A stretch of 64,000 bases of DNA from an uncultured Ruminococcus sp. (GTDB lineage Bacteria > Bacillota > Clostridia > Oscillospirales > Ruminococcaceae), in assembly GCF_934476685.1 (NCBI RefSeq), contig NZ_CAKSNX010000001.1, positions 124,001 through 188,000 on the forward strand, in the 5' to 3' direction. Shown here one piece after another: positions 51,254 to 60,050 of this stretch. The position numbers were made by a program, and so were the translations under genes. The notes beneath the pieces are model-generated. The model made no database searches and was not told where the DNA came from. It saw only the letters and a program-made list of their open reading frames with translations. Position 1 is the stretch's first letter, and every line of letters begins with the position of its first letter.

Positions 51254-53029
51254 ATGGCTTTGGACGGAGTATATTTGAGCCTGCTGAAAAAGGAATTTTC
51301 CTGTCTTATCGGCGGAAGAGTTGATAAGATACATCAGCCCTCAAAGGAAGAGATAATAATTGCCGTCAGAACAAGGGAAAACGGACTGAAAAGACTTCTT
51401 ATCCACACAGGGGCAGGCTCGGCGAGAATACATTTTACAACGGCGGAAATAGAAAATCCGAAACAGCCGCCTATGTTCTGTATGCTGATGAGAAAGCATC
51501 TTTCATCTGGAAAGCTTGTTGACATAAGACAGGACGGCTATGAGAGAATTTTGTATATAGATTTTGATTCGTCAAATGAAATGGGGGATATAGTAAGGCT
51601 CACCATTGCGGCGGAAATAATGGGCAGACGCTCAAATCTTCTTCTGCTGGACGCAGACGGAAAAATAATCGACAGCATAAAAAGAGTAAGTCAGGACGTT
51701 TCGTCAAGACCTGTGCTGCCGGGTATGAGATACTGTCCGCCTGACAGAGATGAAAAGCTCAGTCTTACGGAATGTTCAAGAGAAGATTTTGAGGCAAAAT
51801 TAAAGGCTCAGATGCCGCAGGAGCTTTCAAAGGCGATAATGAAGGTTTTCGAGGGAATATCCCCTGTTTTTGCAAGAGAATGTGCGTTTTTTACGGATAA
51901 AAATGCAGATGTTTTCAATGACAGCATAACGGACGATCAGCTGGACAGACTGTGGTTTTTTATAAAGAAAACCAGAGAAAGTGTTGAAAACTCTGAAAAT
52001 AAATTTACGGTCATAAAGACAAAGGAAGGCAGCTTAAAGGATTTCTGCTTCTGTGAGATAGATCAGTACGGCGGATTGATGATAACAAAATTCTTTGAGT
52101 CGCCATCTGTACTGCTGGACTATTTCTATTCCGAGAGGGACGCTCTGGCGAGAACAAAGCAGAAAGCGCAGGATCTTTTCAGACTGCTTGCGAACACTAT
52201 CGAGAGGACAGAAAGACGTGTTCAAAATCAGAAGATAGAGTTGACGGAATGTGCGGAAAGAGAAAAGTTCCGCCAGTACGGTGACCTTATAATGGCTAAT
52301 CTGTATGGTCTTGAAAAGGGTATGGAGGAAACAGAGGTAATGAACTTTTACCTTGAGGACAGTCCTATGGTAAAGATACCGCTGAACAAAAGGCTTACCC
52401 CCACTCAGAATGCGCAGAGATATTATAAGGAATACAGAAAGCTCGATACGGCTGAGAAAAAACTGAAAGAGCTTATAAGAAACGGCGAAGAGGAAAGCAG
52501 ATATCTTGATTCGGTCTTTGACGCACTTACAAGAGCGCAGACAGAGGGAGATATTGCGGAACTCAGGGCGGAACTTGCGGAGCAGGGATATGTGAAAAGA
52601 GGAAAAATGAAAGGCAAGCCGCCGAAAGCGATGCCGCCGATGAAATTTATTTCCTCGGACGGATATCTTATCAGAGTGGGAAGAAACAACAAACAGAATG
52701 ACAGGCTGACCTGCAAGGAAGCTGAAAAGAATGATGTATGGCTGCACGTCAAGGATATAACAGGTTCACACGTTATAATATCATGTCCGAAAAAGGACTT
52801 TGCAGACCTAGAGGACGAAATGCCGCCTGACAGAACAATAGAAGAGGCTGCGCAGATAGCGGCTTATTTCTCAAAGGGAAAGACATCATCAAGAGTTGAC
52901 GTTGACTATGCTTTTATAAGAAACGTAAAAAAGCCTAACGGAGCAAAACCCGGTATGGTCATATTTACGCACAACTATACCATAACGGTAAAGCCTGATG
53001 AAGAGCTTATCAAAAGGCTCAGCAAATAA
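51254..53029 (+). CDS. rqcH: RqcH (NFACT/FbpA) ribosome quality control factor
   Basis: 591 residues: NFACT-N domain (DGVYLSLLKKEF, LIGGRVDKIHQPSKEE), helix-hairpin-helix and coiled-coil arms (about 290-440), and NFACT-R domain (NDRLTCKEAEKNDVWLHVKD). Bacterial RqcH recruits tRNA-Ala to stalled large subunits and adds C-terminal alanine tails for degradation. Older annotations call it fibronectin-binding protein. It follows the Nif3-like gene by 13 bases behind AAGGAG. Confidence 0.93.
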   Translation: MALDGVYLSLLKKEFSCLIGGRVDKIHQPSKEEIIIAVRTRENGLKRLLIHTGAGSARIHFTTAEIENPKQPPMFCMLMRKHLSSGKLVDIRQDGYERILYIDFDSSNEMGDIVRLTIAAEIMGRRSNLLLLDADGKIIDSIKRVSQDVSSRPVLPGMRYCPPDRDEKLSLTECSREDFEAKLKAQMPQELSKAIMKVFEGISPVFARECAFFTDKNADVFNDSITDDQLDRLWFFIKKTRESVENSENKFTVIKTKEGSLKDFCFCEIDQYGGLMITKFFESPSVLLDYFYSERDALARTKQKAQDLFRLLANTIERTERRVQNQKIELTECAEREKFRQYGDLIMANLYGLEKGMEETEVMNFYLEDSPMVKIPLNKRLTPTQNAQRYYKEYRKLDTAEKKLKELIRNGEEESRYLDSVFDALTRAQTEGDIAELRAELAEQGYVKRGKMKGKPPKAMPPMKFISSDGYLIRVGRNNKQNDRLTCKEAEKNDVWLHVKDITGSHVIISCPKKDFADLEDEMPPDRTIEEAAQIAAYFSKGKTSSRVDVDYAFIRNVKKPNGAKPGMVIFTHNYTITVKPDEELIKRLSK

Positions 53030-53063
53030 AAAAATCTGAAAAATCAGAAAGAAAAGAGATAAA

Positions 53064-53576
53064 ATGGAACGTCTTAATGAAGAATTTTTTCACAGGGATT
53101 GTCTTGAAGTTGCACCTGATCTGGTAGGAAAAATACTTGTTTCAAGGATAGGCGGCGAAGAGATAAGAGTGAAAATAACCGAAACAGAGGCTTATCGTGG
53201 CGAAGAAGATACAGCCTGCCATGCACATAAGGGAAGAACGCAGAGGACGGAAGTGCTTTACGGGAAAAGCGGAGTTATATATGTGTATCTTTGCTATGGA
53301 ATGCATTGGCTAATGAACGTTATCACAGGTGAAGAAGGTCAGCCGCAGGGAGTTCTTTTCAGAGCAGGAGAAGGTTCAAATGGTCCTGCAAAGCTGACAA
53401 AAAGGCTGGGAGTAACGGGAAAACAGAACAAAGGCTCGTTCGTTACAAGTGATGAGATCTGGATAGAGGACGACGGCAAAAAACACAGCTTTCATACCGA
53501 TAAGCGTGTGGGGATAGGCTATGCAAGTCAGGAAGATATAGACAGACAATGGCGGTTTATCGCAGATGATGAATAG
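53064..53576 (+). CDS. 3-methyladenine DNA glycosylase (AAG/MPG family)
   Basis: 170 residues with KITETEAYRGEEDTACHAH (base-flipping and catalytic Glu region), YGKSGVIYVYLCYGMHWLMN and the PQGVLFRAGE block. It excises alkylated purines such as 3-methyladenine and hypoxanthine. It is about 25 residues shorter than Bacillus AAG; the C-terminus is compact but the catalytic core is complete. Confidence 0.93.
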   Translation: MERLNEEFFHRDCLEVAPDLVGKILVSRIGGEEIRVKITETEAYRGEEDTACHAHKGRTQRTEVLYGKSGVIYVYLCYGMHWLMNVITGEEGQPQGVLFRAGEGSNGPAKLTKRLGVTGKQNKGSFVTSDEIWIEDDGKKHSFHTDKRVGIGYASQEDIDRQWRFIADDE

Positions 53577-53608
53577 GCTGAGTGTATGCACAGTACAGGA
53601 TATTTTTC

Positions 53609-53637
53609 TTGACAAATATAAAAAAATAGTTTATTAT
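53609..53637 (+). promoter_or_regulatory. Sigma-A promoter for the zinc-ribbon pair
   Basis: TTGACA (53609-53614), a 17-base spacer and TATTAT (53632-53637), 77 bases before the first zinc-ribbon gene. Confidence 0.75.
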
Positions 53638-53714
53638 AAAAGGTACTAATATTGTTTTAATTTTAAACAGAATTAAACAGAAGAGAAAATATAGTGGAAA
53701 TGGAGTAATTATCT

Positions 53715-54536
53715 ATGTCAAAATTTTGCACAAACTGCGGAAGTCAGTTGGACGATGCAGCACAGTTCTGCGTAAACTGCGGAACGCCCGTACAGAACAA
53801 TGCACAGCCTGTACAGAATACGGCGGCTCAGAATACAAATCAGAATATGGGATATGTACAGCAGCCTGAACAGAATTATCAGATGAACAACAACGGCGCA
53901 GCTTATCAGAACGGTCAGCAGCAGTATCAGAATTTCAACGGCGGATATAACGGAATGCCTGCACAGGCAGGATACGGCGCTGCACCTGCTGCAAAGAAGC
54001 CTGTTAATAAAAAGCTGTTTATAGTGGGCGGAATACTTCTTGTGCTGATAATAGCTGTGGCAGTTATTTTAGGAGTTATATTCAGCGGCGGAAATTACAA
54101 GACACCTATTGATAATCTCGTTAAGATAATGGAAAAGGGCGACGGCAAGGCAATGTCGGATCTTATTCCGAAATCATATAAAGAGATGCTTGAAGCATAC
54201 AACAGCCTGACTTCCGGCAGCTATGATGATTATATGAATGAATGTGCAATGTCTGTACACGCTGACCTTATTGAAGATTTTGGCAGTGATATAAAGGTAA
54301 AATATGAGATAGTCAGCAAGGAAAAGCTTACAGACAGCGAACTTGAAAGCATATCGAACTATTACTCATACGGAACAGGAAAATACAGCAAGGTAAAGGT
54401 AACAGAGGGCTATGATCTGAAAATAGTATTTATGGTATCAGGTTCAATGGACAGCGATACTGAAACAGAACACTTTACTGTTGCAAAGGTAGACGGAAAG
54501 TGGGTATTAGGCGACGTTGCCGACCTGTTAGATTAA
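53715..54536 (+). CDS. Zinc-ribbon single-span membrane protein
   Basis: 273 residues: N-terminal ribbon FCTNCGSQLDDAAQFCVNCGT split as CTNCG near 5 and CVNCG near 20, a Gln/Asn/Tyr/Gly-rich disordered linker (about 28-95), a membrane segment (about 103-123), and an extracytoplasmic domain of about 150 residues with an alpha-beta pattern typical of DUF4878-like lipid- or NTF2-like folds. Role unknown. It shares layout with the gene at 10.3 kb and precedes another ribbon protein by 69 bases. Confidence 0.75.
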   Translation: MSKFCTNCGSQLDDAAQFCVNCGTPVQNNAQPVQNTAAQNTNQNMGYVQQPEQNYQMNNNGAAYQNGQQQYQNFNGGYNGMPAQAGYGAAPAAKKPVNKKLFIVGGILLVLIIAVAVILGVIFSGGNYKTPIDNLVKIMEKGDGKAMSDLIPKSYKEMLEAYNSLTSGSYDDYMNECAMSVHADLIEDFGSDIKVKYEIVSKEKLTDSELESISNYYSYGTGKYSKVKVTEGYDLKIVFMVSGSMDSDTETEHFTVAKVDGKWVLGDVADLLD

Positions 54537-54605
54537 GGTACATACCAGATTCAAACAACACAGACAAATCAAAAAATAAATCAGAGATCATGGAGGGTAT
54601 AAGTT

Positions 54606-55490
54606 ATGCCAGATTGTCCAACCTGCGGACTCCCATATGCGGAGGGAGATAAATTTTGTCCGCAATGCGGCGGAAAGCTGCCTGCAAAAGCAAAAACGCT
54701 GACCTGCAAGATGTGCGGAAATACACTTAACGAGCATGCGCAGTTCTGCAATATATGCGGAACACCTACTGGTGTAAATAAGGAGGAACAGAAGCCAAAG
54801 GAAGATCTGTCAAATCCGACTATGGACGAGATACAGATACCTGTAATAACAGACGATACTCCTGCACTTCAGGAAAAGCCGTTAAAGGACGCAAATACAC
54901 CGACTATGGACAGCATTTTTATGCCAGGTCAGCAGCCTGCACCTCAGCAGAGCGCACCTCAGCCTGCGCCAGTCATAACACCTGAGGAAAAGGCTATGGC
55001 AAACAGAACGGTCGATATTGCGCCGACACCAGTTATAAATGATACTCCTGTGGTAAATGATATGGGTAATACGAGCAGTATGTACGATCAGTACTCCCAA
55101 AATCAGAATATGGGAGCAGGGGAAACAACTGTACTTACACCAGAGGGAAGAGAAGCGGTATCTCAGCAGATCGGAAATATCACTCCCGAAGGTCAGATGC
55201 CTGTGGGCGGAAACGCTATACCAAATCAGATACCGAACGGAATGAACGGCGGAAATGGTCCTCACGCAGTAAAGAGAGGAGAAGTTGTTCCCGGTAAGGG
55301 AGCAGGAGCGCTTGTTCCGATAATACTTGTTATACTTATAATCGGCGTGATTCTTTTTGATGTGTTCTTCCTTTTCAAGGATCAGATATTCGGAAAAGAC
55401 GGCGAAAAGACAAATTCGGGCTGCTATACGATATCAGCAGTCAATATGGAATACGATGCTGAAAATACAGGGGTAAGTTTTCAACAGTAA
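54606..55490 (+). CDS. Double zinc-ribbon membrane protein
   Basis: 294 residues with two ribbons (CPTCG and CPQCG; CKMCG and CNICG) in the first 55 residues, a long Pro/Gln/Thr-rich disordered linker (about 60-230) that repeats LSNPTMDEIQIP and ANTPTMDSIFMP, one membrane span (about 237-258), and a short outer tail of about 35 residues. No enzyme motif seen. GGAGG precedes the ATG. The repeats with Thr-Met-Asp could be phosphorylation or partner-binding sites; this is a guess. Confidence 0.72.
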   Translation: MPDCPTCGLPYAEGDKFCPQCGGKLPAKAKTLTCKMCGNTLNEHAQFCNICGTPTGVNKEEQKPKEDLSNPTMDEIQIPVITDDTPALQEKPLKDANTPTMDSIFMPGQQPAPQQSAPQPAPVITPEEKAMANRTVDIAPTPVINDTPVVNDMGNTSSMYDQYSQNQNMGAGETTVLTPEGREAVSQQIGNITPEGQMPVGGNAIPNQIPNGMNGGNGPHAVKRGEVVPGKGAGALVPIILVILIIGVILFDVFFLFKDQIFGKDGEKTNSGCYTISAVNMEYDAENTGVSFQQ

Positions 55491-55509
55491 ATAAAATCAA
55501 ATGTTAAAA

Positions 55510-55545
55510 AACGGGGCAGTCATGAAAATTGGCTGTCCCGTTTCT
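55510..55545 (+). terminator. Intrinsic terminator after the zinc-ribbon pair
   Basis: Stem AACGGGGCAG/CTGTCCCGTT with one G-T pair and a T-containing tail. Confidence 0.75.
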
Positions 55546-55547
55546 GC

Positions 55548-55576
55548 TTGACAAAAATATATGCAAAGGATATAAT
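55548..55576 (+). promoter_or_regulatory. Consensus sigma-A promoter for the CAP-domain gene
   Basis: TTGACA (55548-55553), a 17-base spacer and TATAAT (55571-55576), directly after the terminator. Confidence 0.8.
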
Positions 55577-55620
55577 ATGTATATCATTCATACGGCAAAT
55601 TTCCGAGAGGTGCATATCCA

Positions 55621-57036
55621 ATGAATACAAATGCAATGAAAAAGCAAAGAATGTATATAAAAAATAATATCAAGAATATAATTTTTATGGCTGCGGCAGT
55701 TATCCTTGCGGCAGGTTTTGCGGCTGCGGCGGCAGACAGCGGCAATCAGAAAGATGAAAAGATAAATATAAATAATGCGGCTGTGCAGACAAAGGAAGAA
55801 AAAAAAGAGGTTTCTTCAACAACAATAACTACTACTGCGGCAATTCCTGTTTATAAGGACGGCATACCTGAGTTTAGCTGTGCAAAGATAGAATTTTCCG
55901 ACGGAACGGTAATTTTTCAGCTTTCCGACGGTGAGTATATGATAAAGGATAAGCAGGATAATCCGCTGAAAAGCGTCAGTGTAAAAGACGATAATGAAAA
56001 TGAAATAAATATTTCAGCTGAGAGCGGAGAGCTGTTTTTCAAAGCTGACGGAGAAAATGTTGAAAGTTTCGTTTACAGCGGACACAGCATTGAACTTAAA
56101 GATAATGTTCTGTACTATGATAAAAGTCCTGTGACATATGAGGATACAGCTTTTTCAGCATACAGGCTGACAGATAAGTACACCATAGAATGTACATCTG
56201 CTGGAAAGTACATAATAAGAAAATCTGACGGAAAGACGACAAAGACCTGTAATATAAAAGATGACAGCGGAAATGAGCTGACGATAAATGCTTCTTCATA
56301 TGGGTTTGAGGCTGTGAATACAGATGATCTTCTTGAACTTGCGGTAAAGCTGAACGGTGATCTGCTGGTCACAAATAACGGAAAGCTGTTTATAAACGGC
56401 AGCGAGCTTGTTCCCCCTGGATACAATGATATAAAGGTAAACACCACTACCACAACAATTAAAACAACGACCATAACAACAACGAAAACCGAGTCAGATG
56501 AGTCTTCGGAAAATGATGAAAAGAAAACGGAAACCACCGAAACTGAGGACAGCGCATCGGCAACTCCCCTTTCGCCTTCTGATCCGCCTAAGCAGTACGG
56601 CTCTGTAAATACATCAAATAGCGGAGCGTCTGATCTGACTTTAGAAATGCTTGGGTATGTGAATGAGGTCAGAAAACAGTACGGACTTAATGAGGTGTAT
56701 GGACTTGAACTGTTGGAAAGTGCGGCGAAGGTGAGAGCTGACGAGCTGGTAATGTCATATTCGCACACAAGACCAGACGGCACGAATTTTGATACGGCGA
56801 TAGATTCAACGGGGATAAGCTGGTGGAACTGTGCGGAAAACATAGCCAGCACAACAAACACCGATGCAGGAGCTAAGGAGATATTTGACGCTTGGATGAA
56901 TTCCGAGGGACACAGGGCAAATATCCTTAACGCTGATATGAAGTACATGGCGGTGGTGAAAACTGTATCGGGTACGGGAGAAAATGCAAAGGCATACTGG
57001 GAACAGCTTTTTGTGAACGATCAGTATGTGCCATAA
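55621..57036 (+). CDS. Secreted/membrane-anchored CAP (SCP/PR1) domain protein
   Basis: 471 residues: N-terminal signal-anchor (about 18-38, IIFMAAAVILAAGFAAAAAD), a beta-repeat region with paired segments of similar form, such as KIEFSDGTVIFQLSDGEYMIKD and YRLTDKYTIECTSAGKYIIRK (quoted in part), a Thr-rich linker (about 275-320), and a C-terminal CAP domain (about 340-470) with LEMLGYVNEVRKQYGL, SHTRPDG, NCAENIAS and WMNSEGHRANIL. Bacterial CAP domains are common in secreted proteins; function largely unknown. GAGGTG precedes the ATG. A parS-like palindrome immediately follows the stop. Confidence 0.85.
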   Translation: MNTNAMKKQRMYIKNNIKNIIFMAAAVILAAGFAAAAADSGNQKDEKININNAAVQTKEEKKEVSSTTITTTAAIPVYKDGIPEFSCAKIEFSDGTVIFQLSDGEYMIKDKQDNPLKSVSVKDDNENEINISAESGELFFKADGENVESFVYSGHSIELKDNVLYYDKSPVTYEDTAFSAYRLTDKYTIECTSAGKYIIRKSDGKTTKTCNIKDDSGNELTINASSYGFEAVNTDDLLELAVKLNGDLLVTNNGKLFINGSELVPPGYNDIKVNTTTTTIKTTTITTTKTESDESSENDEKKTETTETEDSASATPLSPSDPPKQYGSVNTSNSGASDLTLEMLGYVNEVRKQYGLNEVYGLELLESAAKVRADELVMSYSHTRPDGTNFDTAIDSTGISWWNCAENIASTTNTDAGAKEIFDAWMNSEGHRANILNADMKYMAVVKTVSGTGENAKAYWEQLFVNDQYVP

Positions 57037-57037
57037 T

Positions 57038-57053
57038 TGTTCCATGTGGAACA
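57038..57053. promoter_or_regulatory. parS: parS site 1
   Basis: TGTTCCATGTGGAACA, a 16-base near-perfect palindrome matching the Firmicutes parS consensus TGTTNCACGTGAAACA closely. It lies between the CAP gene stop and the end of the noc-like gene. Confidence 0.85.
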
Positions 57054-57055
57054 TT

Positions 57056-57928
57056 CTACTGATCTGAGTTTTCGGACTTAGACGGGATCTTGATTATGTA
57101 CTCAATATAATCTTTATGGTCAATGCGTTTTGCGTCAGCGTCAACACCTGCCATACGCATAACATCGAGAGCTTTATTAACAGAATTAAAGAAGAGGCGG
57201 ACATCTTTGAGCATGACCGCCCTTTTTTCATAACTGGACTTTTTAATATTCTCACGCTCAAGTTTTTGAATATAACGCTCGGTAGTTTCAACTGTCCAGT
57301 TTTCCTCAACGGCTTTTGCAAGGACGGCTTTGCGTTTTTCGGGTTCGGGTATTTTCAACAGCGCACGGGCGTGTCTTTCGGACAATCCTGCATGGCATAT
57401 GATCTGCTCTTCTTCTTTAGTAAGTTTTAAAAGGCGCAGTTTGTTTGCGATAGTAGACTGGGCAAGTCCAAGACGTATCGAAACCTCCTCACGGGTGACA
57501 AATCCACCCTCAATAAGATTTGATATTGCTCTCGCCTCTTCAAAACAGTTCAGATCACTGCGCTGGATATTTTCTATAAGTGCCATTACCGCTGAACGGT
57601 TTTCGTCAGCGTTGATGATTATGCATGGGACGCTATTAAGACCTGCAAGTTTAGCGGCACGGAGTCTGCGCTCACCTGATATCAGTTCAAAACCTGTGCC
57701 GTATCGGCGCACAGTCAGCGGCTGAATGATTCCGTCCTGTGAAATGCTTTTTGCAAGACTTGTAAGTTCGTCTGCGGCAAAATGCTTTCGTGGCTGAAGA
57801 TGATTAGGGATAATGTCCGCTGTTGAAATGTCGATTATTTTGCCTAACTCTTTTATCTGTGGTGCAGATGCGCTTTCGATATCCTGCTCTGTAAAAGCTT
57901 TTGAGATTATGTCTGCTATTTTTACCAT
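57056..57928 (-). CDS. noc: ParB-family nucleoid protein, Noc-like
   Basis: 290 residues with the ParB N-terminal CTPase fold (IIPNHLQPRKHF, box II SGERRLRAAK, ENIQRSDL), the HTH (VSIRLGLAQSTIANKLRLL, then SERHARALLKI) and a C-terminal dimer region. Noc is the ParB paralogue next to parAB in Firmicutes that prevents division over the nucleoid. It is transcribed leftward, against all neighbours and towards the origin. No typical Noc-site (ATTTCCCGGGAAAT) was seen nearby, so it might instead be a second ParB. Extended -10 (TGATATAAT) near 57965 may drive it. Confidence 0.82.
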   Translation of the reverse strand: MVKIADIISKAFTEQDIESASAPQIKELGKIIDISTADIIPNHLQPRKHFAADELTSLAKSISQDGIIQPLTVRRYGTGFELISGERRLRAAKLAGLNSVPCIIINADENRSAVMALIENIQRSDLNCFEEARAISNLIEGGFVTREEVSIRLGLAQSTIANKLRLLKLTKEEEQIICHAGLSERHARALLKIPEPEKRKAVLAKAVEENWTVETTERYIQKLERENIKKSSYEKRAVMLKDVRLFFNSVNKALDVMRMAGVDADAKRIDHKDYIEYIIKIPSKSENSDQ

Positions 57929-58101
57929 TCTTTATACCTCCATTGCAAAGTTTCTGATAGAATTATATCATGGAACTACCCTGCCTGCTATGCGTTTATG
58001 CAGATAAATTTTCGTGATTTTGCATTTCAAAATATCATTTTGTGATCTTATAGAACAAAAAGTGATGAAATTTTCTGCCTGCTTTGACGAATTATAAAAA
58101 A

Positions 58102-58117
58102 TGTTCCACGTGGAACA
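58102..58117. promoter_or_regulatory. parS: parS site 2
   Basis: TGTTCCACGTGGAACA, a perfect 16-base palindrome, in the divergent spacer between noc and parA (57929-58226). The same spacer holds a weak parA promoter (TTTTCA, 17 bases, TATAAT at 58178-58183). Confidence 0.93.
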
Positions 58118-58226
58118 TCAGATAAATTTTGCAGAAATTATTTTCAAAAAGGTCTTTTCAAAATGCAAATAATGTTGTATAATAAAGATAGTATTTTTTG
58201 AATGTATAATGAAATGAGGAATATAA

Positions 58227-59006
58227 ATGGGTAAGATCATTGCGGTTTCAAACCAGAAAGGCGGCGTAGGCAAATCTACTACGGTATGTAACCTTGCGGC
58301 TGTTTTTGGTTTGCATGGCGCAAAGGTGCTGATAGTTGATTTCGACCCTCAGGGCAATACAACTACAAGCTATGGCATACAGAAAAGAAGTATCAGAAAT
58401 ACAGTCTATGATGTGCTTATGGGTGACTGCACTTTGTTTGAGGCTGTTGTCGCCACAACTTTCAGAGGTGTGTCGGTCGTTCCAACAACGCAGGAACTTG
58501 CTGGTGCGGCTGTGCAGCTTATGGCTATTGAAAACAGAGCAAAGCAGCTTAAACTTCGTCTTGCTGAGGCAAAAGATTTCTATGATTACATATTTATCGA
58601 CTGCCCGCCAACGCTGGATATGCTTACGATAAATGCTCTTGTTGCAGCAGATTCAGTTATCATTCCGCTGCAGTGTGAGTTTTTGTCACTGGAAGGTCTT
58701 GTGGAACTTCACAACACAATCAACAGGGTTAAGGATACATGGAACAATGACCTCTATGTTGAGGGTATTCTTTTTACAATGTGCGTAGAAAGATATAAGA
58801 TAACAGGTCAGATAATCGGAGAAGTAAAAAAACATTTTCCAAAGGAAGTTTTTTCAACAACGATACCGAGAAATGTTGCTTTGTCGGAAGCTCCTAGTTT
58901 TGGTCAGCCTGCGGTCTATTATGATAAAAAAGCCAAAGGCTCAAAAGCTTATGACGAACTGGCGAAAGAGATAATAAAGCGTGAGAAAAAACGTGCAAAG
59001 AAGTAA
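58227..59006 (+). CDS. parA: Chromosome partitioning ATPase ParA (Soj)
   Basis: 259 residues: deviant Walker A KGGVGKSTTVCNLA near 11-24, Walker A' LIVDFDPQGNTT, and Walker B FIDCPPTLDMLTINAL. ParA binds the nucleoid as an ATP dimer and, with ParB-parS, separates origins; in Firmicutes it also controls DnaA. It is 46 bases before parB, with parS in the gap. Confidence 0.96.
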   Translation: MGKIIAVSNQKGGVGKSTTVCNLAAVFGLHGAKVLIVDFDPQGNTTTSYGIQKRSIRNTVYDVLMGDCTLFEAVVATTFRGVSVVPTTQELAGAAVQLMAIENRAKQLKLRLAEAKDFYDYIFIDCPPTLDMLTINALVAADSVIIPLQCEFLSLEGLVELHNTINRVKDTWNNDLYVEGILFTMCVERYKITGQIIGEVKKHFPKEVFSTTIPRNVALSEAPSFGQPAVYYDKKAKGSKAYDELAKEIIKREKKRAKK

Positions 59007-59014
59007 TGCAAAAA

Positions 59015-59030
59015 TGTTTCACGTGGAACA
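59015..59030. promoter_or_regulatory. parS: parS site 3
   Basis: TGTTTCACGTGGAACA, one base off a perfect palindrome, in the parA-parB gap just before the parB Shine-Dalgarno sequence. Confidence 0.93.
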
Positions 59031-59052
59031 TTGTGCTTGAAAGGATATAGAT

Positions 59053-59976
59053 ATGGGTAAGAAAAATAACAGAATGGGTTCAAGTCTTGATGACCTTTTT
59101 GCTGATAACTCCTTTTCAAAGGAAAGCGGAGAGCAGAAAGATACTCAGCAGGACCGCAGCATAACAAAGGTGAGATTATCTCTCCTTGAACCAAATAAGG
59201 ATCAGCCGAGAGAAAATTTTGATGAAGAAAAACTTCAGGAACTTGCGGACAGCATAAGTGAAAACGGTCTTATCCAGCCGATAGCCGTAAGATCTCTTGA
59301 AAACGGCGGATATCAGATAGTTGCAGGCGAGCGTCGCTGGAGAGCGTCACGAATGGCAGGTCTTGAAGAAGTGCCTGTGTACATTCTTGATCTCGATGAT
59401 AAGCAGACTATGCAGCTTGCACTGATCGAAAATATCCAGCGTCAGGATCTTTCACCTATTGAAGAGGCTGAGGCTTACAAAAAGCTTATGACCGCTTACG
59501 GAATGACACAGGAAGAAACGGCAAAGGTCGTTGGCAAATCAAGGTCAGCAGTTGCAAACTCAGTAAGACTTCTGTCCCTCTGTGATGAGGTAAAGAAAAT
59601 GGTCAATGACGGTATCCTTTCATCAGGTCACGCAAAAGTTCTGGCATCTCTTGAAGAACCGGATCAGATAGAACTTGCGGCAATGACTGAGGATATGAGC
59701 CTTACTGTCCGTGAGCTGGAGGCTCTTGCAGCGCAGGCGGGCAAGCCGAAGACTCCGTATAATGAAAAGGAAATGGAAAAAATCCGCAGAGAATCGGTGA
59801 AAAAGCCTAAGCCTTTTCTTAAAGAATTTGAGGTCTCCGTCAATGGTCATTCAAATATAAAGGTAAAAACGAAGTCCGAAAAGGACGGCGGTGCGCAGGT
59901 AACATTGAAGATCGGCAAGGAACAGGATATCGAAGCTGTTCTCGCAAGACTTGCAGAAATGCTGGCTGAGTATTGA
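59053..59976 (+). CDS. parB: Chromosome partitioning protein ParB (Spo0J)
   Basis: 307 residues: N-terminal segment LDDLFADNS (ParA-activating region), CTP-binding ParB motifs LIQPIAVR and AGERRWRASRM, ENIQRQDLSPIEEAEAYK, HTH (TQEETAKVVGKSRSAVANSVRLL) and C-terminal dimerisation domain. ParB loads on parS and spreads as a CTP clamp, recruiting SMC. Three parS sites are close by. Confidence 0.96.
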   Translation: MGKKNNRMGSSLDDLFADNSFSKESGEQKDTQQDRSITKVRLSLLEPNKDQPRENFDEEKLQELADSISENGLIQPIAVRSLENGGYQIVAGERRWRASRMAGLEEVPVYILDLDDKQTMQLALIENIQRQDLSPIEEAEAYKKLMTAYGMTQEETAKVVGKSRSAVANSVRLLSLCDEVKKMVNDGILSSGHAKVLASLEEPDQIELAAMTEDMSLTVRELEALAAQAGKPKTPYNEKEMEKIRRESVKKPKPFLKEFEVSVNGHSNIKVKTKSEKDGGAQVTLKIGKEQDIEAVLARLAEMLAEY

Positions 59977-60001
59977 CAAAACTGCCCGACGGGGTTATAC
60001 T
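59973..60001 (+). promoter_or_regulatory. Sigma-A promoter for serS overlapping the parB stop
   Basis: TTGACA (59973-59978) includes the parB stop codon, with a 17-base spacer and TATACT (59996-60001). Confidence 0.75.
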
Positions 60002-60050
60002 ATAAAGTACGCAAATAGGGCGCAATGCCTGTAATAAAGGAGTAGTAAAA

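Noticed and set aside
57056..57928. noc-like gene as a decayed parB copy
   Set aside because: The frame is intact with all ParB-fold motifs and its own ribosome site.
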